NCBI GenBank assembly: GCA_017433825.1
Contig: JAFRGL010000016.1
Span: 115,697-179,696 of the forward strand
Direction: 5' to 3'
From: Eubacterium sp.
GTDB lineage: Bacteria > Bacillota > Clostridia > Lachnospirales > Lachnospiraceae
DNA: 64,000 nt
Part shown: positions 1-8,069 of the stretch, one piece after another
Layout: every line of letters begins with the position of its first letter
Numbering within the stretch: the stretch's first letter is position 1
Notes under the pieces: generated by a model
What the model saw: only the letters and a program-made list of their open reading frames with translations
Told to the model about the DNA's origin: nothing
Databases searched by the model: none
Position numbers and translations under genes: made by a program

Positions 1-266
1 TCAAATACTGCAAGAAGACCTATCCGGAAGTACACATCAGCGGCGCTATCTCCAACATCTCCTTCAACCTGCCCTACAGAAAGATCCTCAACGTTGCATT
101 CGTTGTTACCTGTATGGCATTCGGCATGGACTCCGGCGTTCTGGATCCCTTAAGCAGAGACCTGTTAGGCGCTATCTACGCTGCAGAGTGCATGAGCGGC
201 GAAGACTACTACTGCATGGAATACATCAGTGCATTCCGTGAAGGCCTGTTCGGACCGAAGCAGTAA
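1..266 (+). CDS. Methyltetrahydrofolate:corrinoid methyltransferase, C-terminal end (partial)
   Basis: Only the last 87 codons are inside the window; the reading frame begins at base 3 and ends at a TAA at 264-266. The peptide contains GAISNISFNLPYRK followed by an FGMDSGVLDPLSRDL stretch and a C-terminal helix with EYISAFREG. This matches the C-terminal part of pterin-binding TIM-barrel methyltransferases of the AcsE/MtgA type (dihydropteroate synthase-like fold), which move methyl groups between a corrinoid protein and tetrahydrofolate. The next gene is a corrinoid-protein reactivator, which fits this assignment. Whether the enzyme serves the Wood-Ljungdahl pathway or catabolic demethylation cannot be decided without the upstream genes. 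Confidence 0.8.
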   Translation, partial: KYCKKTYPEVHISGAISNISFNLPYRKILNVAFVVTCMAFGMDSGVLDPLSRDLLGAIYAAECMSGEDYYCMEYISAFREGLFGPKQ

Positions 267-289
267 TTATTTGAAAATATTATTACCAG

Positions 290-317
290 AGGAACCGGTT
301 ATGCCGGTTCCTTTTTT
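290..317 (+). terminator. Intrinsic terminator after the methyltransferase
   Basis: A 9-bp perfect stem (AGGAACCGG at 290-298, CCGGTTCCT at 304-312) with a 5-base loop is followed directly by a run of T. It ends the upstream corrinoid methyltransferase transcript, so the reactivator gene at 429 probably has its own promoter. Confidence 0.9.
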
Positions 318-378
318 ATTTTCCGTCATTTTAACCTGTTTACGATAATAATTATTTTTATTTCCGGACAAATCATGT

Positions 379-384
379 TATAAT
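379..384 (+). promoter_or_regulatory. Probable -10 box for the corrinoid reactivator gene
   Basis: A perfect TATAAT lies 45 bases before the ATG at 429, downstream of a terminator. No good -35 hexamer is present 16-18 bases upstream (the sequence there is T-rich), so the promoter may be weak or activator-dependent. Confidence 0.4.
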
Positions 385-428
385 CTTTTCAGAAACATTT
401 AATTATCAACAATACCGGAGAAGAATAA

Positions 429-1985
429 ATGAGCGCTTTTAAACTGAACGTTGTAAGGGACAATGTAATTAAAGAAATAACCGCTTCTGCGGATGAAAGC
501 ATCCTGCATGCCTTAAGGGAAGCGGGTTACACCGAACCCGATGCCCCCTGCGGCGGCAAAGGACTTTGTAAAAAATGCAATGTCAGGGTCACCGGCAAGG
601 TTAAATCCGTTGAAACCGGCGAAACAAAAGACGTTATAGAGGAAGAACTGCTCTCCTGCCGTTATGAACCCGCTTCGGACCTTACGGTAATCCTCGCGGC
701 CAGCACCCAGATGAACGTCGCTGTCCACGGTGCCGAAGATCTGGATGCCGGCGGAAGCGGCCTGGGATTCGCTGTCGATATCGGCACCACTACCGTCGCC
801 TCCTTCCTTTATGATCTGGAAACCGGAAAATCCCTGGGCAAGCTGGGCGACCGTAATGCCCAGAGAAGCTATGGCGCAGACGTAATCAGCCGTATCAACG
901 CCTGCAGCGAAGGCAAACTGCCCGTCCTGGCCAAGGCTATCCGTACCCAGCTGACCGGCATGGCAGGGAAGCTTTGTGATTCCGCCTACCGCTCCACCAG
1001 GGAAATCACCCAGATAACGGTAGCGGGAAACACCACTATCCAGCATCTTTTCGCGGAGCTTTCGCCCGTCAATATCGGTGTTGCCCCCTTCACACCGGAA
1101 AGCCTCTTCGGCGACCACCGTCCTTCTTCTGAATGCCTGCCGGATCTGGATGCCGATGCCGACGTATACATGACACCGGCAGTTGCAGGCTACGTGGGCG
1201 GCGACATCACCGCCGGAATGTATGCCTCAGGCTGTGACAAGGCGGAAGGGCTGTGGCTGTACATCGACATCGGAACAAACGGCGAGATGGCCCTGGGCAA
1301 TAAAAACGGCTATGTCAGCTGCGCGACAGCTGCCGGACCGGCCTTTGAAGGCGCGGAAATCGCCTGCGGTATGGACGGTTCCCCCGGCGCGATAGACAAG
1401 GTCAAGGTTGCGGACGGTGATGTGGCGGTCCATGTCATCGGTGATATCCAGGCGAAAGGCGTCTGCGGAAGCGGACTTATCGATGCCATTGCCTGCATGC
1501 TGCAGCTCGGCGTTATCGCCGAAACCGGCAGGATGCTGAACGCTGACGAACTCCCCGAAAAGCTGGCAAAGCGTATTTTCAAAACCGAAGACGGCTTCAA
1601 CGCCTTTATGCTTAAAGACGGTATCTATATTGCTGCACAGGATGTACGTGAAGTCCAGCTGGCCAAGGCAGCTATCCGGGCCGGCGCTGAAACCCTTCTG
1701 GAGACCCAGGGAAAGACAGCTTCCGATATAACGGCGCTGGTTATCGCCGGCGGCTTCGGCAGTTATATGGACAAACTGAGCGCCCTGGCCATCGGCCTTC
1801 TGCCTGAAGTAAACCCGGATATCATCCGTCATGTCGGCAATGCTGCCGGTGCAGGTGCTGTCATTGCCCTGACGGAAGACGGCAGGAAAGCGATGGAGGA
1901 ATTTACAAAGGAAGTCGGTTACCTGGAGCTCTCCTCTTCTTCCGAATTCATGGAAAACTACGTCGAATACATGGGATTCGAATAA
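429..1985 (+). CDS. Corrinoid-protein reductive activator (RACo/RamA-like, 2Fe-2S plus ASKHA ATPase, DUF4445)
   Basis: The 518-residue protein starts with a plant-type [2Fe-2S] ferredoxin domain: Cys41, Cys47, Cys50 (CGGKGLCKKC) and Cys77. It is followed by an acetate/sugar kinase-Hsc70-actin type ATPase domain with AVDIGTTTVA near residue 115, YIDIGTNGEMAL near 280 and an AGGFGSYMD motif near 435. Proteins of this build reduce inactive Co(II) corrinoid to Co(I), using ATP, so that methyl transfer can restart. It follows the partial methyltetrahydrofolate methyltransferase, a typical pairing. The ATG at 429 follows GGAGAAGAATAA, a good ribosome site. It is somewhat shorter than carbon monoxide dehydrogenase-associated RACo proteins. 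Substrate corrinoid protein unknown. Confidence 0.85.
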   Translation: MSAFKLNVVRDNVIKEITASADESILHALREAGYTEPDAPCGGKGLCKKCNVRVTGKVKSVETGETKDVIEEELLSCRYEPASDLTVILAASTQMNVAVHGAEDLDAGGSGLGFAVDIGTTTVASFLYDLETGKSLGKLGDRNAQRSYGADVISRINACSEGKLPVLAKAIRTQLTGMAGKLCDSAYRSTREITQITVAGNTTIQHLFAELSPVNIGVAPFTPESLFGDHRPSSECLPDLDADADVYMTPAVAGYVGGDITAGMYASGCDKAEGLWLYIDIGTNGEMALGNKNGYVSCATAAGPAFEGAEIACGMDGSPGAIDKVKVADGDVAVHVIGDIQAKGVCGSGLIDAIACMLQLGVIAETGRMLNADELPEKLAKRIFKTEDGFNAFMLKDGIYIAAQDVREVQLAKAAIRAGAETLLETQGKTASDITALVIAGGFGSYMDKLSALAIGLLPEVNPDIIRHVGNAAGAGAVIALTEDGRKAMEEFTKEVGYLELSSSSEFMENYVEYMGFE

Positions 1986-2077
1986 AGTACCGGTATGAAC
2001 AAAAATCTTTCTTATAATCCTGCGAAATTTTGTACATTCGTTCAGGTCCTGAAAAGGCTTTTAAAGCCTTTGGATAC

Positions 2078-2109
2078 TTGCATTTTCCGATAATTGATGC
2101 TATTATAAT
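2078..2109 (+). promoter_or_regulatory. Sigma-A type promoter in the intergenic region before the LysR gene
   Basis: TTGCAT (2078-2083), a 17-base spacer, then TATTAT (2101-2106) with an overlapping TATAAT (2104-2109). It lies more than 260 bases upstream of the LysR start and a terminator hairpin intervenes at 2191-2226, so it would drive a short transcript of about 110 bases rather than the LysR gene. TTGCAT is also the -35 box of the rimP and secG promoters in this window. Confidence 0.55.
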
Positions 2110-2113
2110 GTCA

Positions 2114-2226
2114 TAAGAAAAGGTTATGAGTCCATAAGCATTTATGTTTTGGATGCATGCAGGATTTGTTCTATTTGTACACAGCAGGAAAACGGCGGCT
2201 GCCCTTTAAAGGCGGCCGTTCGTTTT
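2114..2226 (+). ncRNA. Candidate small RNA with its own promoter and terminator
   Basis: This 391-base gap between the reactivator (ends 1985) and the LysR gene (starts 2377) holds a promoter at 2078-2109 and, at 2191-2226, a GC-rich hairpin (AACGGC with GCCGTT, plus an inner GCC/GGC pair) followed by CGTTTTAT. The segment between them has no ribosome binding site with a useful open frame. A further hairpin (AAAGGCTTT with AAAGCCTTT at 2053-2071) lies just upstream and could end read-through from the reactivator. The combination suggests a small RNA of about 110 bases. I do not recognise its family; the 5' end is estimated from the -10 box. Confidence 0.4.
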
Positions 2227-2282
2227 ATCCGCATTTGTCATACCTGCCCGAAAGATCGGCTGTGGATTCTTTCCTTTTTTAT

Positions 2283-2323
2283 ATAATCAAAACATTGATT
2301 ATAGTATAATTATATGTTATCAT
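2283..2323 (+). promoter_or_regulatory. LysR gene promoter with overlapping inverted repeat
   Basis: A perfect 7-bp inverted repeat (ATAATCA at 2283-2289, TGATTAT at 2296-2302, 6-base spacer) overlaps a TTGATT -35 box (2295-2300), which is 17 bases from TATCAT (2318-2323). This arrangement is what an autoregulating LysR protein would bind (T-N11-A type site). A related half site, TGATTATGA, recurs at 2344-2352. Confidence 0.5.
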
Positions 2324-2376
2324 TTTTACAATTAGGCTATGATTTGATTATGAACAAAAGATAAGGACAGAATACC

Positions 2377-3258
2377 ATGACCATTATCCAGTTACGTTAT
2401 TTCAATGCAGTATGCCAGTACCTTAATATAACCCGGGCCGCAGAAGCGCTGCAGGTTTCCCAGCCCGCGGTTTCCAACGCCATCCGCGACCTGGAAGAAG
2501 AGCTTTCCGTGAAGCTTTTCTACCGTGTCAAAAAGAAAATGGCTATAACTAAGGAAGGCGAGTTTTTCCTGGACAAATCCATGCAGATTGTATCGGCAGT
2601 GGATAACCTGTCCGCGTCGATGAAGGAAATGGCGGAAAACAGTTCCCTTATACGGATAGGCATCTCTCCTATCTTCAACACGCTGTACTTCCCGCAGATA
2701 ATCTCCTCCTTCCGTTCCCAGTATCCTTCCATCAAACTGTCCATTGAGGAATGCGGTTCCCTGGACTGCAGGGCGAAGGTGCTCAACAATGAACTTGATC
2801 TGGCGATTGCCGTAACGAACGATATTACGTCCCCCAGGCTTAACACCCGGGATATCATCAGCACCCGGCTTGTATACGTGGTTTCAAAAAAGCATCCGCT
2901 GGCCGGGCACACGGTGATTAACGTGGAGGATATCGGTGATTCCCCGATGATTCTCTCCGGCAGCGGTTCATATTCGAACGCGCTTATCAACAACCTCTTC
3001 AAGAGCCGCGGAATGCAGCCCAATGTGATTCTGTATTCCGATCAGGTAACCAGCGTTTTAAGGATGCTGCAGGGCGGGATAGCCGGCGCAGTCACCTACA
3101 TGGGCTTCTCTGCCCTGGACGACGACCTTGTGGAGATTCCCTTTGCCCAGGTAGCCCCCTACATCCGTGTGGGCCTGGTGGAAAAACAGGATGAATTCAT
3201 GTACAGCGATATGACGGAATTCATTGATTTCATCAAATTCAATTACGATAAAAAATAA
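2377..3258 (+). CDS. LysR-family transcriptional regulator
   Basis: The 293-residue protein has the standard LysR build. An N-terminal winged helix-turn-helix (residues 1-60, with YFNAVCQYLNITRAAEAL and the recognition segment SQPAVSNAIRDLE) is followed by a periplasmic-binding-like effector domain (about 90-290). Length is normal for the family. The ATG at 2377 follows AAGGACAGAATACC. It reads in the same direction as the corrinoid genes and may regulate them, but that is inference; no target operator was found upstream of 429. The effector is unknown. Confidence 0.9.
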   Translation: MTIIQLRYFNAVCQYLNITRAAEALQVSQPAVSNAIRDLEEELSVKLFYRVKKKMAITKEGEFFLDKSMQIVSAVDNLSASMKEMAENSSLIRIGISPIFNTLYFPQIISSFRSQYPSIKLSIEECGSLDCRAKVLNNELDLAIAVTNDITSPRLNTRDIISTRLVYVVSKKHPLAGHTVINVEDIGDSPMILSGSGSYSNALINNLFKSRGMQPNVILYSDQVTSVLRMLQGGIAGAVTYMGFSALDDDLVEIPFAQVAPYIRVGLVEKQDEFMYSDMTEFIDFIKFNYDKK

Positions 3259-3322
3259 TAGTGCGTTGTTCTTATTTCTGTGATACAATACACACTAATT
3301 ACATCGAAATAAGGAGAAAACG

Positions 3323-5059
3323 ATGTCCGATGAAAGCTTAAAGGCCATGGAGGCCGAAGCGGAAGAAAATACCAACTTTATCTACAATTTTATCAAAGAG
3401 GATATTGCGGCCGGGGGCCAGTACGAAGGCATGGCTGTACATACCCGTTTTCCGCCCGAACCCAACGGCTACCTGCACATCGGCCACTGCAAGGCATTGT
3501 GCATAGATTTCGGTATGGCGGAGAAATTTAACGGCCTGTGCAACCTCAGGATGGATGATACCAACCCCGCCAAGGAAGATACGGAATACGTGGACGCCAT
3601 CAAACAGGATATCCACTGGCTCGGATTTGACTGGGGCGACCGTTTTTACTATGGATCCGACTATTTCCCGCAGGACTACGAATACGCTGTAGAACTGATT
3701 AAAAAGGGCCTTGCCTACGTCTGTGAGCTTTCCCCGGAGGAATTCAAGGCGAACCGCGGCGATACGTCCACGCCGGCTGTTTCCCCCTACAGGGACAGGC
3801 CCATTGAGGAGAATCTTGCGCTTTTCGAGAAAATGAAAAACGGGGAAATCCCCGAGGGAAAGATGACCCTGCGGGCAAAGATCGACCTGGCCAGCGGCAA
3901 TTTCAACATGCGCGACCCGGTTATTTACCGCATCCGGTTCATTAATCATCACCGTCAGGGTACAAAGTGGTGCATTTTCCCGATGTACGACTTCGCCCAT
4001 CCCATCCAGGACGCACTGGAAGGCATCACCCACTCCCTCTGCTCCCTGGAATACGAAGACCACCGTCCGCTTTACGACTGGGTGGTAAGCAACGTGTCCA
4101 TCCCCTACCACAAACCCCGCCAGATCGAGTTTGCCCGTCTCGGCATCGACCATACGGTGATGAGCAAGCGCAAACTGCGCAGACTGGTGGAGGAAGGCTA
4201 TGTATCCGGCTGGGATGATCCCCGGATGCCTACGCTCTGCGGCCTGAGAAGACGCGGCTATACCCCGGCTTCCATCCGGAATTTCTGCGAAACCATCGGC
4301 GTGGGCAAAAGCTCAAACATCATCGAATACGCGGAGCTGGAGCGTTGCCTGAGGGACGACCTCAACAAAACCGCCGAACGTACCATGGCGGTCCTGCATC
4401 CCGTAAAACTTACTGTGACCAACTATCCCGAAGGTCAGGTGGAGGAATTCGAAGTGGAGAACAATCCGCTGGATCCGGCTGCCGGTACGCACACCATTAC
4501 CTTCAGCCGCAATCTGTGGATTGAAGCGGATGATTTCCTGGAAACGCCCATTCCGAAATACAAGAGGCTGTATCCCGGCAATGAAGTCCGGCTGAAAGGC
4601 ACTTACCTTGTAACCTGCACCGGCTGCGTGAAGGATGAAGAGGGAAATGTGACGGAAGTTCTCTGCGAATATGACCCGGAATCCAGAGGCGGCAATCCGG
4701 CTGACGGCCGTAAAGTGAAAGGTGCCACCATCCACTGGGTGGATGACGCCGGCTGCACGGAGGCTGAGGTCCGTCTGTATGACAACCTGTTTTCGGACGC
4801 ACAGCCCGACGGCCCGGACAAGAATTTCCTGGACTGCCTGAACCCTGACAGCCTGACAGTGCTTACAGGCTGCAAGGTGGAAAAAGGCATGGCTGACATT
4901 GCCCGAGCCTACGACGAAACGGAGAACAAAACGGGCGTCAACGCACCCGCTTTCCAGTTCATGCGGGTCGGCTTCTTCTGTCTGGACAACAAGGACAGTA
5001 CGCCGGAACACCTGGTATTCAACCGTACGGTATCCCTGAAAGACGGATTTAAAAAATAA
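3323..5059 (+). CDS. glnS: Glutaminyl-tRNA synthetase
   Basis: The 578-residue protein is a class I aminoacyl-tRNA synthetase that charges tRNA-Gln with glutamine. The HIGH signature is at residues 52-55 (PPEPNGYLHIGH), the KMSKS-like loop is VMSKRK near residue 280, and the C-terminal half carries the beta-barrel anticodon-binding domains typical of GlnRS. Its presence means the organism can charge Gln directly rather than only through GatCAB transamidation. The ATG follows AAGGAGAAAACG, an ideal ribosome site. A TACAAT -10 box lies near 3283, with no clear -35. It stands alone, with a terminator directly after it. No T-box leader fits in the 64-base upstream gap. Confidence 0.97.
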   Translation: MSDESLKAMEAEAEENTNFIYNFIKEDIAAGGQYEGMAVHTRFPPEPNGYLHIGHCKALCIDFGMAEKFNGLCNLRMDDTNPAKEDTEYVDAIKQDIHWLGFDWGDRFYYGSDYFPQDYEYAVELIKKGLAYVCELSPEEFKANRGDTSTPAVSPYRDRPIEENLALFEKMKNGEIPEGKMTLRAKIDLASGNFNMRDPVIYRIRFINHHRQGTKWCIFPMYDFAHPIQDALEGITHSLCSLEYEDHRPLYDWVVSNVSIPYHKPRQIEFARLGIDHTVMSKRKLRRLVEEGYVSGWDDPRMPTLCGLRRRGYTPASIRNFCETIGVGKSSNIIEYAELERCLRDDLNKTAERTMAVLHPVKLTVTNYPEGQVEEFEVENNPLDPAAGTHTITFSRNLWIEADDFLETPIPKYKRLYPGNEVRLKGTYLVTCTGCVKDEEGNVTEVLCEYDPESRGGNPADGRKVKGATIHWVDDAGCTEAEVRLYDNLFSDAQPDGPDKNFLDCLNPDSLTVLTGCKVEKGMADIARAYDETENKTGVNAPAFQFMRVGFFCLDNKDSTPEHLVFNRTVSLKDGFKK

Positions 5060-5083
5060 AACATATCAAAGCTTAAAAATAAG

Positions 5084-5127
5084 AACGGCCCCGGCAGAAG
5101 GAAAACTTCCGCCGGGGCCGTTGTTTT
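5084..5127. terminator. Bidirectional terminator between glnS and the DUF2284 gene
   Basis: A 12-bp stem (AACGGCCCCGGC at 5084-5095, GCCGGGGCCGTT at 5111-5122) with an inner GAAG/CTTC pair has T-rich tails on both strands. It separates the convergent glnS (+) and DUF2284 (-) genes. Confidence 0.92.
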
Positions 5128-5160
5128 TCATTTATGCTGTTCAGAAAAGTATACCGTTCA

Positions 5161-5697
5161 TCAGATGAGCACACAGCAGGTGTAGGTCAGTGTACCGGGA
5201 CCGTAATAATACTTCACGCCCGAAGCGCCGCATACCTGGCTGACGTTCAGCCCGCAGGCTTCCATGGAAGGCTGTGCCTTGTCCGGGAAACGGCAGGGTG
5301 CATCCGGATAGGTGCATTCCGCGCAGTTCTCACAGGACTCTCCCGCGCCCATAAGCATGCATCTGGTTTCGGAAGCATGCAGCCTGTCTGCCAGAGCGTT
5401 AAAACGTTCCTTCTGTGTCTGTGCGCCTTCCGCCATTGCCTCAAAATCAAAGCTGTCCTCCAGCTCAACAGTGGTCTGTACAAGCAGGCCCGTGCTGAAC
5501 TTTTTCACCTTCTCGGCCATATCTTCCAGTGTGCCGCAGCCGGGCGGGCATGTCCAGCTTCTGCCGTAGTGTGCGCATTTGTTGGCTGCGCACATATCCC
5601 GGACTTCCGGCTGGAATACGAGCGCATTCATATTCACTTCGCCGAAATGCTCAAATCCGATCTCTTCCGCTGCTTTTTTCAGGTCCTCAATGTTCAT
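5161..5697 (-). CDS. DUF2284 cysteine-rich protein, probable metal-binding
   Basis: The 178-residue protein has many cysteines in pairs. N-terminal: CAANKCAHYGRSWTCPPGCG (residues about 34-53). C-terminal: CENCAECTYPDAPC (about 122-135), then a final CC. This is the pattern of DUF2284 proteins (predicted metal or Fe-S binding), whose biochemical role is not established. The ATG at 5697 follows AAGGAGTACAAAG. It lies 24 bases after the small acetyltransferase gene on the same strand and is probably co-transcribed with it. No signal peptide, so cytoplasmic. Confidence 0.8.
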   Translation of the reverse strand: MNIEDLKKAAEEIGFEHFGEVNMNALVFQPEVRDMCAANKCAHYGRSWTCPPGCGTLEDMAEKVKKFSTGLLVQTTVELEDSFDFEAMAEGAQTQKERFNALADRLHASETRCMLMGAGESCENCAECTYPDAPCRFPDKAQPSMEACGLNVSQVCGASGVKYYYGPGTLTYTCCVLI

Positions 5698-5721
5698 CTT
5701 TGTACTCCTTAAATGTATTGC

Positions 5722-5979
5722 TTAATCAACAGGGTGCTTTTCCAGCCATTTCACGGCATACGAACAGGTTGCCGTCACTTTGCCGCCCTTTTCTTTTATG
5801 GCATCAACAGCCATCTGTGTCAGCTTGCCGGCTATACCCTGACCGCCCATGGAAGGATGCACAAAGGTATGATCGATGCAGAACACGCCGCTCTCCTTCT
5901 CCGGGAAGGTAATCTCCGCCAGCAGGCTGCCGGAATCGTCCGTGCTGTAGATTCTGTTCTCTTCTTTTATGAATTCCAT
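5722..5979 (-). CDS. Small GNAT-like N-acetyltransferase (YidJ/GCN5-related short family)
   Basis: The 85-residue protein contains the short GCN5-related acetyltransferase core: HTFVHPSMGGQGIAGKL at residues 37-53, the acetyl-CoA pyrophosphate loop, followed by helix TQMAVDAIKEKGGKV and a C-terminal CSYAVKWLEKHP. Such minimal proteins are assumed to use acetyl-CoA; substrates are unknown. AAGGAGAAGAAAT precedes the ATG. Probable two-gene unit with the DUF2284 protein. Confidence 0.8.
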   Translation of the reverse strand: MEFIKEENRIYSTDDSGSLLAEITFPEKESGVFCIDHTFVHPSMGGQGIAGKLTQMAVDAIKEKGGKVTATCSYAVKWLEKHPVD

Positions 5980-6028
5980 ATTTCTTCTCCTTTTTGCCGA
6001 ACCGTCTTAAGGGAACGAAAAGCAGGCA

Positions 6029-6691
6029 TTACACCCTTGCCCTTCGAAGCTTTGCCTTGACGATTTCGCAGACAACAAGCACTACGAGTGAAACGATTAG
6101 GATTTTCAGCCAGGTTTCATTTGAAAACACAAATCTCTCACGCATATTCTTGTCTGCTTCGCCTGCCATGCCTTCATCACAGCGGAACTTCCACCTCAGG
6201 CCGGAAAGTCCGGTTTCGAGGATTTCCTCAGAAACATCCGGAATATTGATTGTCATGATGAGAACCGTTTCACATCCCGAATAAATCATTCCCAGCTTAA
6301 TCTCATCGATAACTTTTCCGCTCTTTACCAGAGGCGTCGCAAACATACTGGTCGGCTTTTCCTGCTTGAAGCTGAGCGACATATCGCTCATAAGCAGTCT
6401 GGCCGAATCGTTTTCGCAGTATACCGTAATAAACAGATTCGCCTTAAGGTTCCTGCTTTCATCGTTCTTCAGCAGTATCCTGGCGGTCAGGTCTTTTCCC
6501 GGTACAGCCTGGGAATAGTCAAACAGCTCCGTCATGGGCTCGCCGGTTTCCGCGTTGTAAAAATAATCGTCTGAAGCGCCTTCGAAAATACACTGACCGG
6601 TTTCACTCTCCGCATAAACCGAAGACAGATTTCCTGCTGCCGCGGCAAATACTGCCACCAGCAAAATGAAAGTTTTAACAAGCTTTTTCAT
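6029..6691 (-). CDS. Exported protein with signal peptide and C-terminal membrane anchor, function unknown
   Basis: I chose the ATG at 6691 (MKKLVKTFILLVAVFAAAAG) over the one six codons upstream because only the inner one has an AAAGG ribosome site at a workable distance. A signal peptide ends near Ala-Glu in SVYAES. The ectodomain of about 170 residues is followed by a hydrophobic helix (LKILIVSLVVLVVCEIVKA) and a basic tail (KLRRARV), so it should be anchored in the membrane with most of the chain outside. The ectodomain may be a beta-rich domain, but no family is recognised. Separate transcription unit or first gene of the unit with the acetyltransferase (49-base gap). Confidence 0.65.
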   Translation of the reverse strand: MKKLVKTFILLVAVFAAAAGNLSSVYAESETGQCIFEGASDDYFYNAETGEPMTELFDYSQAVPGKDLTARILLKNDESRNLKANLFITVYCENDSARLLMSDMSLSFKQEKPTSMFATPLVKSGKVIDEIKLGMIYSGCETVLIMTINIPDVSEEILETGLSGLRWKFRCDEGMAGEADKNMRERFVFSNETWLKILIVSLVVLVVCEIVKAKLRRARV

Positions 6692-6758
6692 AACTTTATC
6701 GCCTTTCATTATCGTACCAGGATATTATACTTCCAAATCCGGTTTTCTTCAACTGTAA

Positions 6759-7088
6759 TTATTCTTCTTTTTCACGTCCGGCCGTTTCTTCCCTGAGGGG
6801 ACGCAGCCACCTTTCGTTTTCAGCAATCAGGTTATAGATTCCGTCCTCCGACAGAACGCCGCGCTTCAGATCCTGCGGAAACTGACCGGCTTCGTCTGCC
6901 TCAAAATCCTGCTTCCAAAGCGGTCCCGTATAATAGTTTTCCAGTTCTGCCATTTCCGGCTGCAGGTCTGCCCAGGTATTGAATGCTTTGCCAAGTTCAG
7001 CAAGCGCATCCTGCACCTGCTGATAGATGCTTTCGTAATACTGAATTCTCTCCACAGGGCTGTCACCCGGTTTCCGTTTTAAACTCAT
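6759..7088 (-). CDS. DUF4298 protein
   Basis: The 109-residue soluble protein contains the ERIQYYESIYQQVQDAL start and a central LENYYTGPLWKQDFEAD segment characteristic of DUF4298, a small helical family common in Firmicutes and without an assigned function. The ATG has GGAGACAG directly upstream. It lies just downstream of tRNA-Glu and its terminator. Confidence 0.75.
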   Translation of the reverse strand: MSLKRKPGDSPVERIQYYESIYQQVQDALAELGKAFNTWADLQPEMAELENYYTGPLWKQDFEADEAGQFPQDLKRGVLSEDGIYNLIAENERWLRPLREETAGREKEE

Positions 7089-7130
7089 CTCTGTCTCCTT
7101 ATCTGATCATTTCTGCAATAATCTCCAGTT

Positions 7131-7160
7131 AAAAATAAAAGGACCGGAATACTCCGATCC
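7131..7160 (-). terminator. Terminator of tRNA-Glu
   Basis: Reading the minus strand, GGATCGGA and TCCGGTCC form an 8-bp stem (one G-T pair) with a short loop, followed by TTTTATTTTT. It lies 5 bases past the tRNA 3' end. Confidence 0.9.
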
Positions 7161-7165
7161 TTGCG

Positions 7166-7237
7166 CAGTAGATAGGGGAATCGAACCCCTGTTTCCGCCG
7201 TGAGAGGGCGGCGTCTTGACCGCTTGACCAATCTACC
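7166..7237 (-). tRNA. tRNA-Glu (anticodon CTC)
   Basis: The minus strand folds into a complete cloverleaf: acceptor GGTAGAT with ATCTACT, anticodon stem CCGCC/GGCGG around the loop CTCTCAC (anticodon CTC), and T-arm AGGGG-TTCGATT-CCCCT. The discriminator is G; CCA is not encoded. CTC decodes GAG. Confidence 0.95.
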
Positions 7238-7248
7238 GAACAAAAAGC

Positions 7249-7277
7249 ATTTTACTATCTGCCGGCTCTTTTGTCAA
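7249..7277 (-). promoter_or_regulatory. tRNA-Glu promoter
   Basis: TTGACA, exactly 17 bases, then TAAAAT, ending 11 bases before the tRNA 5' end. It is located between truA and the tRNA gene. Confidence 0.85.
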
Positions 7278-7286
7278 GCAGATTTG

Positions 7287-8066
7287 CTAAATATTTTCCT
7301 TCTGTAAGCCGGCATCGCTGTCCAGCGCGGGGTATTCGATATTTACCAGCGTCAGTCCGTGGGCCGGGGCGGTAGGCCCGGCTTCTTTCCTGCTTCGGCT
7401 TTCCAGTATTTCCGCCACATGTTCCGGCGGATACTCTCCTTTTCCCACCTCAATCAGTGTTCCGGCAATGATGCGGACCATATTGTACAGGAAACCGTTC
7501 CCGGTGACGGAAAGCGTTATCATGCCGTCCCTTTCCCCGTCAATAGTCAGTCTGTAAATCGTCCTTACCGTGGTTTTCGAGGAATAGCCTGCCGCGGCAA
7601 AGGCCGCGAAATCATGCTCTCCGGTCAGATACAGCCCCGCAGCGCGCATTCTGTCCACATCCAGCCTGCCGTGCAGATGAAGGCTGTAAAGCCTTGTCAG
7701 GGGATTCTCGAAGGCAGAATGCCAGATTCTGTATTCGTAGGTCTTGATTGTCTCGGTAAACCGCGGATGAAAGGAAAGCGGCACTTCCCTCGAGCCGGTA
7801 ATCCGTATATCCGGAGGCAGGGAAACGTTCAAGCCGTAGGCGTATTTCTCACCGGGAATCAGGGTTTCCGTATCAAAGGCGGCGGCATTGCCCAGGGCAT
7901 GTACGCCGGCGTCTGTCCGGGAAGCAGACATGATATGGATATCCTCTTTCAGCCACTCGCTTAAAGTCTCCTCCAGCACCTGCTGGACGGTAATGCCGTT
8001 CTTCTGGAACTGGAAGCCGCAGTAACTGGTGCCGTCATAGGCCACCTTCAGCAGTATTCTTCTCAT
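7287..8066 (-). CDS. truA: tRNA pseudouridine(38-40) synthase TruA
   Basis: The 259-residue protein carries the catalytic aspartate in SRTDAGVHALG (Asp52) and the family start VAYDGTSYCGFQFQ. TruA converts U38-U40 of the anticodon arm to pseudouridine. The ATG lies 3 bases after the ecfT stop and the ribosome site (GGTGAG) is inside the ecfT end, so it is translationally linked to the ECF transporter genes, the usual order in Firmicutes. Confidence 0.95.
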   Translation of the reverse strand: MRRILLKVAYDGTSYCGFQFQKNGITVQQVLEETLSEWLKEDIHIMSASRTDAGVHALGNAAAFDTETLIPGEKYAYGLNVSLPPDIRITGSREVPLSFHPRFTETIKTYEYRIWHSAFENPLTRLYSLHLHGRLDVDRMRAAGLYLTGEHDFAAFAAAGYSSKTTVRTIYRLTIDGERDGMITLSVTGNGFLYNMVRIIAGTLIEVGKGEYPPEHVAEILESRSRKEAGPTAPAHGLTLVNIEYPALDSDAGLQKENI

Positions 8067-8069
8067 AAC

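Noticed and set aside
3259-3322. T-box leader before glnS
   Set aside because: Gap of 64 bases is too short and contains no specifier or antiterminator sequence.
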